A stretch of DNA of 9,218 nucleotides from Prevotellaceae bacterium (GTDB taxonomy: Bacteria > Bacteroidota > Bacteroidia > Bacteroidales > Bacteroidaceae). The notes under the pieces were generated by a model. It worked only from the letters and a program-made list of their open reading frames with translations, was not told where the DNA came from and searched no databases. A program made the translations under genes and the position numbers. Location: positions 1-9,218 of the forward strand of contig JAUNIK010000084.1 of NCBI GenBank assembly GCA_030523505.1, read 5' to 3'. Shown here in pieces: positions 1 through 5,430 of this stretch; positions within the stretch are counted from its first letter, which is position 1; each line of letters begins with the position of its first letter.

Positions 1-901
1 CGGCACGGCCGAGCAGACGGTCAACGGTGTTGATGACCACCTTGATGATATCGATATTCTTCCACTCGTTGAAGCCGCCGATGTTATAAGTCTCTGCAAT
101 CTTACCATTATGGAATATAGTATCGATGGCGCGAGCATGATCCTCAACATACAACCAGTCGCGTACATTCTCGCCTTTTCCATAGACAGGGAGCGGCTTG
201 CGATGGCGGATGTTGTTGATGAACAGCGGAATCAGCTTCTCCGGGAACTGATAAGGACCGTAGTTGTTGGAGCAGTTGGTCACGATGGTAGGCATTCCGT
301 ATGTGTCGTGATATGCACGGACGAAATGATCGCTTGACGCCTTTGCTGCCGAATAAGGCGAATGAGGATTGTATTTCGTTGTCTCCTCGAAGAAGTCCTC
401 ACCATAAGCCTCGTGCTGGTTGCCCGACGAAGCCTTTGTCGAGAATGGCGCAGGCACGCCCTCAGGGTGAGTCATCTCCAATGCACCATACACCTCATCG
501 GTCGAGATATGGTAGAAACGCTTGCCCTCGTATTTTTCTGGAAGGCTCTCCCAATAGAGTTTAGCAGCCTGGAGAAGCGAGAGAGTACCCATCACATTTG
601 TGCGGGCAAAGGTGAAAGGGTCTTTGATGGAACGGTCTACATGGCTCTCAGCAGCAAGGTGGATGATTCCGTCGATATGCTCGTCGTGCATCAACTGATA
701 GAAAGCCTCGAAGTCGCAGATGTCCATCTTTACGAACTTATAGTTTGGCTTGTCCTCGATATCTTTCAGATTGGCGAGGTTACCAGCATAAGTCAACTTG
801 TCCAGGTTGATGATGTTGTACTCTGGATACTTGTTTACGAAAAGGCGAACCACATGACTTCCGATAAAGCCAGCACCGCCGGTTATGACAATATTCTTCA
901 T
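1..901 (-). CDS. rmlB: dTDP-glucose 4,6-dehydratase, 3' end missing
   Basis: This enzyme converts dTDP-glucose to dTDP-4-keto-6-deoxyglucose, the second step of dTDP-L-rhamnose synthesis for cytoplasmic production of surface-polysaccharide precursors. Translating the minus strand from the ATG at 899-901 gives 300 residues without a stop, and the C-terminus lies beyond base 1. It is an extended short-chain dehydrogenase. The Rossmann loop GGAGFIGSH is at residues 8-16, HLAAESHVDRS at 81-91, the catalytic triad STDEVYG at 133-139 (Thr134, Asp135, Glu136), and the YxxxK pair at Tyr183 and Lys187. NNYGPYQFPEKLIP follows at 212-225, then VRDWLYVEDH at 246-255. Residues about 141-180 are some 15 longer than my recollection of the E. 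coli enzyme between STDEVYG and SPYSA. Full-length relatives have about 350-380 residues. The rest of the rml cluster would be expected left of the window. No clear promoter lies in the 56-base gap to the upstream phosphoesterase, so read-through is possible. Confidence 0.96.
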   Translation of the reverse strand, partial: MKNIVITGGAGFIGSHVVRLFVNKYPEYNIINLDKLTYAGNLANLKDIEDKPNYKFVKMDICDFEAFYQLMHDEHIDGIIHLAAESHVDRSIKDPFTFARTNVMGTLSLLQAAKLYWESLPEKYEGKRFYHISTDEVYGALEMTHPEGVPAPFSTKASSGNQHEAYGEDFFEETTKYNPHSPYSAAKASSDHFVRAYHDTYGMPTIVTNCSNNYGPYQFPEKLIPLFINNIRHRKPLPVYGKGENVRDWLYVEDHARAIDTIFHNGKIAETYNIGGFNEWKNIDIIKVVINTVDRLLGRA

Positions 902-931
902 ATTTTGATTTTTTGTTTTCTATATAACGCG

Positions 932-960
932 TAAATCATAGATTTATTGTGGTAAATCTA
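932..960. repeat. AT-rich inverted repeats between yfcE-like gene and rmlB
   Basis: TAGATTTA at 939-946 and TAAATCTA at 953-960 form a perfect 8-bp inverted repeat with a 6-base loop. The right arm includes the stop codon of the phosphoesterase gene (958-960 on the minus strand). A second TAAATC at 932-937 can pair with GATTTA at 941-946, so two alternative hairpins compete for one arm. The stem is AT-rich and no T tract follows it on the minus strand, so a normal intrinsic terminator is doubtful. It could be a weak attenuator, an operator or an RNA-processing site. Confidence 0.4.
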
Positions 961-1464
961 CAACCGTGACCTGTTTTCTCCCAGTTCAATCACCTCCAGG
1001 TCCTTGAATGTCTTACCGTCAACCGTCAGTCGCATTATGGTGCGAGTAGGTTGCCATCCCATCTGTCCGGCAGCCCCAGGGTTGAGGTGAAGCAGGTTGA
1101 GGGTCTTGTCGAACTGCACCTTCAGCAGGTGGCTGTGACCACAAACGAACAAGTCGGGTGGTGAAGCATAGATTTGCGAACGCACCCGGGCATCGTAGTT
1201 GCCGGGATATCCACCGATATGAGTCAGCAGAACATCAGCATCTTCGCATTTGAACCGCAGTTTCTCGGGATAGGTGAACCGCAAATCACCCGAATCGCAG
1301 TTGCCCACAACTGCCCGGAGCGGTTTCAGAGCCGCCAATCGAGCCGCCACATCCGATGACCCGATGTCTCCGGCATGCCAAATCTCGTCGCACTCAGCGA
1401 AGTATTTCTCGAATTTAGGATCCCAATATCCGTGGGTATCGCTTATTATTCCAATTCTTTTCAT
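958..1464 (-). CDS. YfcE/MJ0936-type metallophosphoesterase
   Basis: This 168-residue protein is a small calcineurin-like phosphodiesterase of the YfcE/MJ0936 group (Metallophos_2). These are cytosolic enzymes that bind two metal ions and hydrolyse phosphodiesters in vitro; the physiological substrate is generally unknown. Every metal-binding motif is visible: SDTH at 8-11 (Asp9, His11), HAGDIG at 30-35 (Asp33), GNCD at 54-57 (Asn55), THIGG at 81-85 (His82) and GHSH at 109-112. NPGA follows near 128, as usual for the family. The length is close to the family norm, so the gene looks intact. Its ATG overlaps the end of the MATE gene in an ATGA arrangement (4 shared bases), which implies translational coupling and one mRNA. 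I leave the symbol blank because one-to-one orthology with E. coli yfcE is not established. Confidence 0.93.
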   Translation of the reverse strand: MKRIGIISDTHGYWDPKFEKYFAECDEIWHAGDIGSSDVAARLAALKPLRAVVGNCDSGDLRFTYPEKLRFKCEDADVLLTHIGGYPGNYDARVRSQIYASPPDLFVCGHSHLLKVQFDKTLNLLHLNPGAAGQMGWQPTRTIMRLTVDGKTFKDLEVIELGENRSRL

Positions 1465-2930
1465 TTCTTTTTCATGTAAACTGAACTGTTAGCCTGAGGC
1501 GCCATTCCTCGTGGAGCGGCTCCATTGCGCGATGAGTAGAAACTGTAATTCCTCTCATCCGGTTCTTCCTCGATGTGCTCCCTCTGCATCCGGCGGAACT
1601 TTTTCAGATAGATATATCCCATCGCAGCTGTTGTTATGGAAGCCAGAAGGTCGGAAACAGGCAGTGAAAGCCATACACCATCGACACCCATGAGGTTGGA
1701 AAGGATGACGATAGCAGGGATGAGGAACAGCAACTGACGCGACAAACTCAGGAAGATGCTAATCTTTGCCTTGCCTATTGACTGGAAGAAGTTTGTTATG
1801 ACCATCTGGAAACCGATGATAAACAGCACAGCACCATTGATTCTCAGGCCGTGGACAGAACTCTCGATAAGTTCTGCATCATGGGTGAACAGACGCACGC
1901 AAACCTCTGGGAAGAACACGCAGATAGCCCATCCGAGGGTTGTGACGCACGAAGCACCCACAATAGCCACACCGACAACATTCAGCATTCGGTCGTATTT
2001 CTGTGCACCGTAGTTGTATCCCGCAATAGGTTGCATACCCTGGTTGATGCCCATTGTCACCATGATGAATATGAACACGATACGATTGCCGATGCCGTAG
2101 GCACCCACAGCCATGTCGCCACCCTCGCGCACCAGTGCTGTGTTGATGAAGATAACCACAAGACACGAGCACACATTCATGGCGAAAGGAGAACTGCCGA
2201 TAGCGATGATATCCTTCACCAGATTCTTCTGCAGATGATAGATGCCGCGACGAAGATGTAACAGTTCGTTTTTGTTGCTGAACAGATAGAACTGCCAGCA
2301 CATTGCGAGGAACTGCGAGAGTATCGTGGCGTAAGCAGCACCGCGTATGCCCAGCCCGAATGTGTAGATAAACAGAGGGTCGAGCAGGGTGTTCAGTATC
2401 ACGGTGAACATCGTAGCGAACATTGCATGCCGTGGTTTAGAGGCGGCGCGGAGCACTGCGTTCATGCCGAAATACAGATGTGTGATGGCATTTCCCGCAA
2501 GAATCACAATCATATAGTCGCGAGCGTAAGGCAGAGTCTGCTCACTCGCACCGAAGAATTGCAGGATAGGATCAAGGAAATAAAGACACACTGCACCGAA
2601 GATGATACCAGTGATGATGTTCAGCGTGATGTTATTGCCGAAAGCCTCCTGTGCCGTTTTATAGTCTTTCTGTCCGAGTCTTACCGAAATCAATGTCGAT
2701 GAACCCACACCGATGGCTGCTCCGAAAGCAGCGGAGAGGTTCATGAATGGGAATGTGATGGCAAGTCCGCTGATGGCCAACGGTCCTACACCTCTGCCGA
2801 TGAAAATCGAGTCCACCATATTATATAATGATGAGGCCGTCATTGCGATGATGGCAGGTATGGCGTATTGCATCAGCAGTTGCCCTACGGGTTTTGTACC
2901 GAGTTCAAGTGTTGCTTTGTTATTGCTCAT
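1461..2930 (-). CDS. MATE-family multidrug/metabolite exporter
   Basis: This 489-residue inner-membrane protein belongs to the MATE family, which exports cationic drugs, dyes or metabolites in exchange for H+ or Na+. The sequence shows about twelve hydrophobic segments in two homologous halves, roughly residues 15-230 and 240-455. The N-terminal signature contains PAIIAMTASSLYNMVDSIFIGR near 25-46 and GSSTLISVRLGQ near 77-88. MGINQGMQPIAGYNYGAQ in the second half is typical of MepA/DinF-like MATE proteins. The last ~35 residues are hydrophilic, rich in Arg, Glu and Ser, and end in KKK, so they probably form a cytoplasmic tail. Substrate and coupling ion cannot be read from the sequence. It is the first gene of the minus-strand unit: a promoter lies about 25-55 bases upstream, and its end overlaps the phosphoesterase start by 4 bases. 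Confidence 0.94.
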   Translation of the reverse strand: MSNNKATLELGTKPVGQLLMQYAIPAIIAMTASSLYNMVDSIFIGRGVGPLAISGLAITFPFMNLSAAFGAAIGVGSSTLISVRLGQKDYKTAQEAFGNNITLNIITGIIFGAVCLYFLDPILQFFGASEQTLPYARDYMIVILAGNAITHLYFGMNAVLRAASKPRHAMFATMFTVILNTLLDPLFIYTFGLGIRGAAYATILSQFLAMCWQFYLFSNKNELLHLRRGIYHLQKNLVKDIIAIGSSPFAMNVCSCLVVIFINTALVREGGDMAVGAYGIGNRIVFIFIMVTMGINQGMQPIAGYNYGAQKYDRMLNVVGVAIVGASCVTTLGWAICVFFPEVCVRLFTHDAELIESSVHGLRINGAVLFIIGFQMVITNFFQSIGKAKISIFLSLSRQLLFLIPAIVILSNLMGVDGVWLSLPVSDLLASITTAAMGYIYLKKFRRMQREHIEEEPDERNYSFYSSRNGAAPRGMAPQANSSVYMKKK

Positions 2931-2955
2931 TTCTAATCATTTTCTTATTATTCGG

Positions 2956-2986
2956 CAAAGATACGATTTTTTTTGCTATTCTCAAA
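2956..2986 (-). promoter_or_regulatory. Bacteroidota-type promoter of the MATE gene
   Basis: Read on the minus strand, TTTG (2986-2983) is followed after exactly 19 bases by TATCTTTG (2963-2956). This matches the Bacteroidota primary-sigma consensus TTTG-N19-TAnnTTTG. Transcription should begin near 2950, giving the exporter mRNA a leader of about 20 bases. Confidence 0.82.
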
Positions 2987-3024
2987 GAGAATACTGCGAG
3001 AAATTGTCGCCAGTCAATTAAATC

Positions 3025-3134
3025 ATGCCTTCGTGGCATTTGGTTTTTCTGCCAAAAACCGTTTCGCAACACCCTCAAACCGAGGGAGTCAGACGCTATT
3101 GGTGGTTTGTTTTTGGTAATTATTCCCGCGGAAT
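3025..3134. repeat. Cluster of four small perfect inverted repeats in the divergent region
   Basis: Four perfect stem-loops lie in a row. They are ATGCC/GGCAT (3025-3029 with 3035-3039), GGTTTTT/AAAAACC (3042-3048 with 3054-3060), CCCTC/GAGGG (3072-3076 with 3082-3086) and ATTCC/GGAAT (3122-3126 with 3130-3134). Loops are 3 to 5 bases. All lie upstream of both predicted transcription starts, so in the mapped promoters they would act as DNA, for example as operators. An unmapped transcript could also fold them as RNA. The last one ends three bases before the xseA -33 element. No coding sequence is credible here. Confidence 0.5.
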
Positions 3135-3136
3135 CG

Positions 3137-3166
3137 TTGTTTTCTCGTTTTTTTATACTAAATTTG
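3137..3166 (+). promoter_or_regulatory. Bacteroidota-type promoter of xseAB
   Basis: TTG at 3137-3139, then 19 bases, then TAAATTTG at 3159-3166, an exact TAnnTTTG match. The expected transcription start is about 3171-3174. That falls directly in front of the ATG at 3175, so the mRNA would be leaderless or nearly so. The promoter position also rules out an upstream ATG at 3025 as the protein start. Confidence 0.78.
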
Positions 3167-3174
3167 CATCTGTA

Positions 3175-4413
3175 ATGGAAAGTATGACACTTTTTGAACT
3201 GAACTCGCTTGTCAGTCGTGCGATAGAGACAACCCTCCCGGACAGTTTCTGGGTGGAGGCCGAACTCATGGAAATCCGTGAGGTCAGGGGGCATTGCTAT
3301 ATGGAACTGGTGCAGAAAGACATGTTCTCAGCCACCCCAGTCGCCAAGGCTTCGGCGAAGTGCTGGCAGAGTTCGTGGGTGAAGGTGCAGCAGAAATTCC
3401 GCAAGACAGCCGGTAGTAATCCGATGCCAGGCATGCAACTCCTTGTGAAGGCTAAAGTAAACTTCCATCCAACCTATGGTTACTCCTTGATAATCAGCGA
3501 TATAGACCCAACATACACTGTGGGCGATATGGCTCGCAAACGCCAGGAGATAATCGACCAGTTGAAGGCTGAGGGAGTCTTCGAACTGCAGAAGGAACTC
3601 ACCCTGCCTCTTTTCTGCAAACGGGTAGCCGTAATCTCTGCAGCCAATGCAGCGGGATATGGTGATTTCTACGACCAGCTCTTGAACAACGAGTGCGGGT
3701 TCTGCTTCGAGGTGACATTGTTTTCAGCAGTGATGCAAGGTGCCCTGGTAGAGGAAAGTGTGTGTGCGGCCCTTGATGAAATCAATGCCCTGCAAGATGA
3801 TTTCGACTGTGTGGTAATAATAAGAGGTGGAGGAGCCACATCCGATATGAGCGGTTTCGACACCCTCCGACTTGCGGAGTATGTGGCAAACTTCCCATTG
3901 CCGATAATCACCGGTATAGGTCACGACCGCGATGAGAGTGTTCTCGACCTCATCTCCTTCCATCGTGTAAAGACCCCAACGGCAGCTGCGGCTTTCCTCA
4001 TCGACCATCTTGCTGATGTGAACGAGCGCATTGATGAGGCTGAGACGGTGATTGTGAATGCTGTGAACCGCCAGATTGAGCGCCAGCATCTGCTTCTTGA
4101 GAATCTGCTGGGCAAGATAACCAACTGCTGCCGACTGCTAAAGCAGAATGGCGAGACAAAACTGATGCGAATCCACCTGAAACTTGAGAATACCATCGCC
4201 CAGCGTCTGCTCAACGAGAAGCACCGACTTGCGATGCTCGAACAGCGAGTAAGTTCGCTCGACCCACGGTTGCTCTTGAAACGAGGCTATTCCATGACCG
4301 TGAGCAACGGGCGGATAGTGAAGGATGCTGCAGAACTGAAGGCTGGCGACGAGATTGTGACGATTCTTGAAAAAGGCAAGATTGTGTCATCAGTAAAAGA
4401 AACAAAAGAATAA
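3175..4413 (+). CDS. xseA: Exonuclease VII large subunit
   Basis: This is the catalytic subunit of exonuclease VII, which degrades single-stranded DNA from both ends to short oligonucleotides in repair and recombination. The 412-residue protein starts with an OB-fold DNA-binding domain (residues about 5-105, with FWVEAEL and HCYMEL). The nuclease core follows: DMARKRQEIIDQL near 118-130, KRVAVISAANAAGYGDF, VVIIRGGGATSD with Arg217 and Gly218-220, GIGHDRDESVLD at 247-258, and KTPTAAAAF at 266-274. A charged helical region at about 280-365 should be the coiled coil that binds XseB. The tail has the family's LKRGYSMTVSNG and GDEIVTILEKG. I chose the ATG at 3175. The ATG at 3184 is also possible, giving 409 residues starting MTLFELNSLV. 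An in-frame ATG at 3025 adds 50 residues upstream of the promoter and is rejected. xseB begins 10 bases downstream, so the two subunits share an operon. Confidence 0.96.
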   Translation: MESMTLFELNSLVSRAIETTLPDSFWVEAELMEIREVRGHCYMELVQKDMFSATPVAKASAKCWQSSWVKVQQKFRKTAGSNPMPGMQLLVKAKVNFHPTYGYSLIISDIDPTYTVGDMARKRQEIIDQLKAEGVFELQKELTLPLFCKRVAVISAANAAGYGDFYDQLLNNECGFCFEVTLFSAVMQGALVEESVCAALDEINALQDDFDCVVIIRGGGATSDMSGFDTLRLAEYVANFPLPIITGIGHDRDESVLDLISFHRVKTPTAAAAFLIDHLADVNERIDEAETVIVNAVNRQIERQHLLLENLLGKITNCCRLLKQNGETKLMRIHLKLENTIAQRLLNEKHRLAMLEQRVSSLDPRLLLKRGYSMTVSNGRIVKDAAELKAGDEIVTILEKGKIVSSVKETKE

Positions 4414-4423
4414 GAGATAGATT

Positions 4424-4654
4424 ATGAATAATGAATTGAACAATACCAACTTGACAGAAAACGGTGAGGCGATGACCTACGAAAAGGCGCTCGCTGAGTT
4501 GGAGACCATCGCTCGAAAGATGGAATCCGGCGGTTATGACATCGACCAGTTGGCCGACCAGTTGAAGCGCGCCCAGGGGTTGATAAAACTCTGTCGCGAC
4601 AAACTCACCAAGACTGATGCGGAGATAAAGAAGATTCTCGATGCAGAAGAGTAG
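4424..4654 (+). CDS. xseB: Exonuclease VII small subunit
   Basis: This 76-residue protein is the small subunit of exonuclease VII; several copies wrap around the coiled coil of each XseA and are needed for a stable active complex. It shows the family's two-helix pattern: MTYEKALAELETIARKMESG at about 17-36, then DIDQLADQLKRAQGLIKLCRDKL and a charged tail ending DAEIKKILDAEE. Length is normal, since family members are about 60-85 residues. The ATG at 4424 gives an Asn-rich N-terminal extension of 16 residues before the conserved part. The internal ATG at 4472 (Met17) would give a protein starting right at the conserved region and is a credible alternative. It follows xseA by 10 bases on the same strand. 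No convincing intrinsic terminator follows. Confidence 0.94.
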   Translation: MNNELNNTNLTENGEAMTYEKALAELETIARKMESGGYDIDQLADQLKRAQGLIKLCRDKLTKTDAEIKKILDAEE

Positions 4655-4829
4655 GGGCTTCCTCGTGTTCTTTGCATCGGAATGTAAATAAATATCGGTA
4701 AAAATTCTGTTCGCGGAAAATCGCGAAATAGAAAAGGAATCTTTGCCGAAATGCTTTTCTGCCACCCGAATTGTGCTCCGACGATGCAAAAACGCCGTTC
4801 GGTTGATCAATTCACTAGCGAATTTGCGC

Positions 4830-4939
4830 TCATTCCACCGCTCGGAGGTGTTCATTTCGCCCAAATGAAGTGGTCATTCCGCCGCTTTGACATAGTCATT
4901 TCGCCCAAATGACACCCTCATTCCACCCTTTTTGCGCGT
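4830..4939. repeat. Five-unit 22-bp tandem array with alternating unit types
   Basis: Units begin at 4830, 4852, 4874, 4896 and 4918, exactly 22 bases apart. Each opens with TCATT(C/T)C(A/G)CC. Units 1, 3 and 5 share TCATTCC(A/G)CC, and units 1 and 3 continue with GCT. Units 2 and 4 both contain TCATTTCGCCCAAATGA, an inverted repeat (TCATTT/AAATGA, 5-base loop). The array therefore has a 44-bp A-B-A-B-A super-period. The last 5-7 bases of each unit vary. A weakly similar, decayed unit may precede it from 4808. No repeat-spacer pattern or cas gene is present, so this is not CRISPR. The function is unknown. Confidence 0.85.
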
Positions 4940-4953
4940 AAAAACCGGTTTTT
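4940..4953. repeat. 14-bp perfect palindrome AAAAACCGGTTTTT
   Basis: A perfect self-complementary 14-mer begins at the base right after the fifth 22-bp unit. It could be a binding site for a dimeric regulator or the centre of a larger element that includes the array. A chance origin cannot be excluded, because half of it is A and T runs. Confidence 0.55.
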
Positions 4954-5021
4954 GGACTTCTGGAAACCGCTGTTTTGAAACCATGAAATCATAACTCGCT
5001 GTTAATCAGATTATTACGAAA

Positions 5022-5090
5022 AACGCCCCAGATTTGCGTATTTGAAGCCTGAATCGGGTTTGCTGACTAATACGCGAAATATGAGGCGTT
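5022..5090. repeat. Large imperfect inverted repeat (potential stem-loop)
   Basis: The left arm (5022-5042) and right arm (5069-5090) are near-complementary. Read as the reverse complement, the right arm shares AACGCC, CA, ATTT and GCGTATT in the same order, with two substitutions and one extra base. The stem is about 20 bp and the loop 26 bases. No transposase or flanking target duplication is evident. A MITE-like or REP-like intergenic element, or a stable RNA hairpin, would fit. Confidence 0.65.
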
Positions 5091-5092
5091 AG

Positions 5093-5108
5093 AATTGTAA
5101 AATTGTAA
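5093..5108. repeat. Tandem AATTGTAA 8-mer
   Basis: Two directly adjacent copies of AATTGTAA lie two bases after the right arm of the large inverted repeat. The short duplication may be replication slippage. With the hairpin next to it, it could also mark the edge of a small inserted element. Confidence 0.5.
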
Positions 5109-5291
5109 GGATTGTTTAAATCGTTATATTGGGCCTTCCTTGCTTTCCCTTAAAGCGCGCCTCATCAATTTGATTGATATTCCGGACTATCGGTTGTTAC
5201 TTTTCCGGCCGAAATGCAGTGAACTCTGTTTGCCTGTCGGGACGATAATCGCGAATAGTCGGCTCGTGATTGCTGTTTTTGGGCGATTTGC

Positions 5292-5322
5292 TTGCATAAC
5301 TCAAAAATTATTTATAATTTTG
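5292..5322 (+). promoter_or_regulatory. Bacteroidota-type promoter of ilvE-trmB
   Basis: TTG at 5292-5294, then 20 bases, then TAATTTTG at 5315-5322, an exact TAnnTTTG match. Transcription should begin near 5327-5331, about 100 bases upstream of the aminotransferase start codon. This leaves a leader much longer than those of the other two promoters in the window. Confidence 0.78.
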
Positions 5323-5330
5323 CAGTTTGT

Positions 5331-5414
5331 ATGGACGAAAGTCCTGGCGACATAGTCCCGCGGCATTGCTCTGCAACCGTTGGAAAAGGTAAAAAGATTA
5401 AAGATAAAAACTGA
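5331..5414 (+). other. Structured ilvE leader with possible 27-codon upstream ORF
   Basis: The predicted leader contains GGAC-GAAA-GTCC (5333-5344), a perfect 4-bp stem closed by a GNRA tetraloop. A second GTCC at 5355-5358 could compete for the same GGAC. A second hairpin pairs CGG (5361-5363) plus TTGC (5366-5369) with GCAA plus CCG (5373-5379), with a 2-base bulge. An ATG at 5331, right at the expected transcript start, opens a 27-codon frame ending with TGA at 5412-5414, 16 bases before ilvE. Its peptide begins MDESPGDIVPRH and has no run of Ile, Leu or Val, so classical ilv attenuation is not supported. Translation of this ORF is unproven. Confidence 0.4.
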
Positions 5415-5430
5415 ATATTATAAGAAGAAA

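Larger units (their letters stand above)
4655..5291. other. Long non-coding region between xseB and the ilvE promoter
   Basis: About 640 bases contain no credible gene. Open frames on either strand have no recognisable domain, use unlikely starts or are shadows. The region is rich in small symmetrical structures. The first is a stem TTCGCG/CGCGAA at 4710-4715 with 4722-4727. After it come the 22-bp array (4830-4939), a 14-bp palindrome (4940-4953), a large inverted repeat (5022-5090), a tandem 8-mer (5093-5108) and ATCAAT/ATTGAT at 5164-5169 with 5173-5178. No tRNA or transposase remnant was recognised. It could hold a small RNA or a dispersed intergenic element. Neither can be shown from one window. 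Confidence 0.6.

Noticed and set aside
362..934. 190-residue plus-strand open frame
   Set aside because: It is antisense to rmlB, whose catalytic motifs are all present on the minus strand.
3025..3174. 50-residue N-terminal extension of XseA from an ATG at 3025
   Set aside because: The extension covers the stem-loop cluster and the xseA promoter and does not resemble the OB-fold start of the family.
4710..4727. TTCGCG/CGCGAA stem as an intrinsic terminator of xseAB
   Set aside because: The stem is only 6 bp and no T tract follows it on the plus strand; it is kept only as a small inverted repeat.
4738..4745. AATCTTTG as a promoter -7 element for a small RNA
   Set aside because: It mismatches the first base of TAnnTTTG and has no TTG at the right distance upstream.
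4211..4864. 217-residue open frame on the minus strand over the end of xseA, all of xseB and part of the non-coding region
   Set aside because: It is antisense to two well-supported genes, shows no recognisable domain and ends in low-complexity Ser/Arg-rich sequence.
4830..4939. CRISPR array
   Set aside because: The units are contiguous 22-mers with at most 5-7 variable bases, no spacers of usable size, and no cas genes nearby.
5140..5355. 71-residue plus-strand open frame in the non-coding region
   Set aside because: It starts at TTG, has no conserved features and runs through the ilvE promoter.
5331..5414. Classical ilv leader-peptide attenuator
   Set aside because: The short ORF has no cluster of Leu, Ile or Val codons, and no terminator with a T run follows.
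5380..5430. 17-residue N-terminal extension of the aminotransferase from a TTG
   Set aside because: The extension is Lys-rich and not family-like; conserved sequence begins right after the ATG at 5431.
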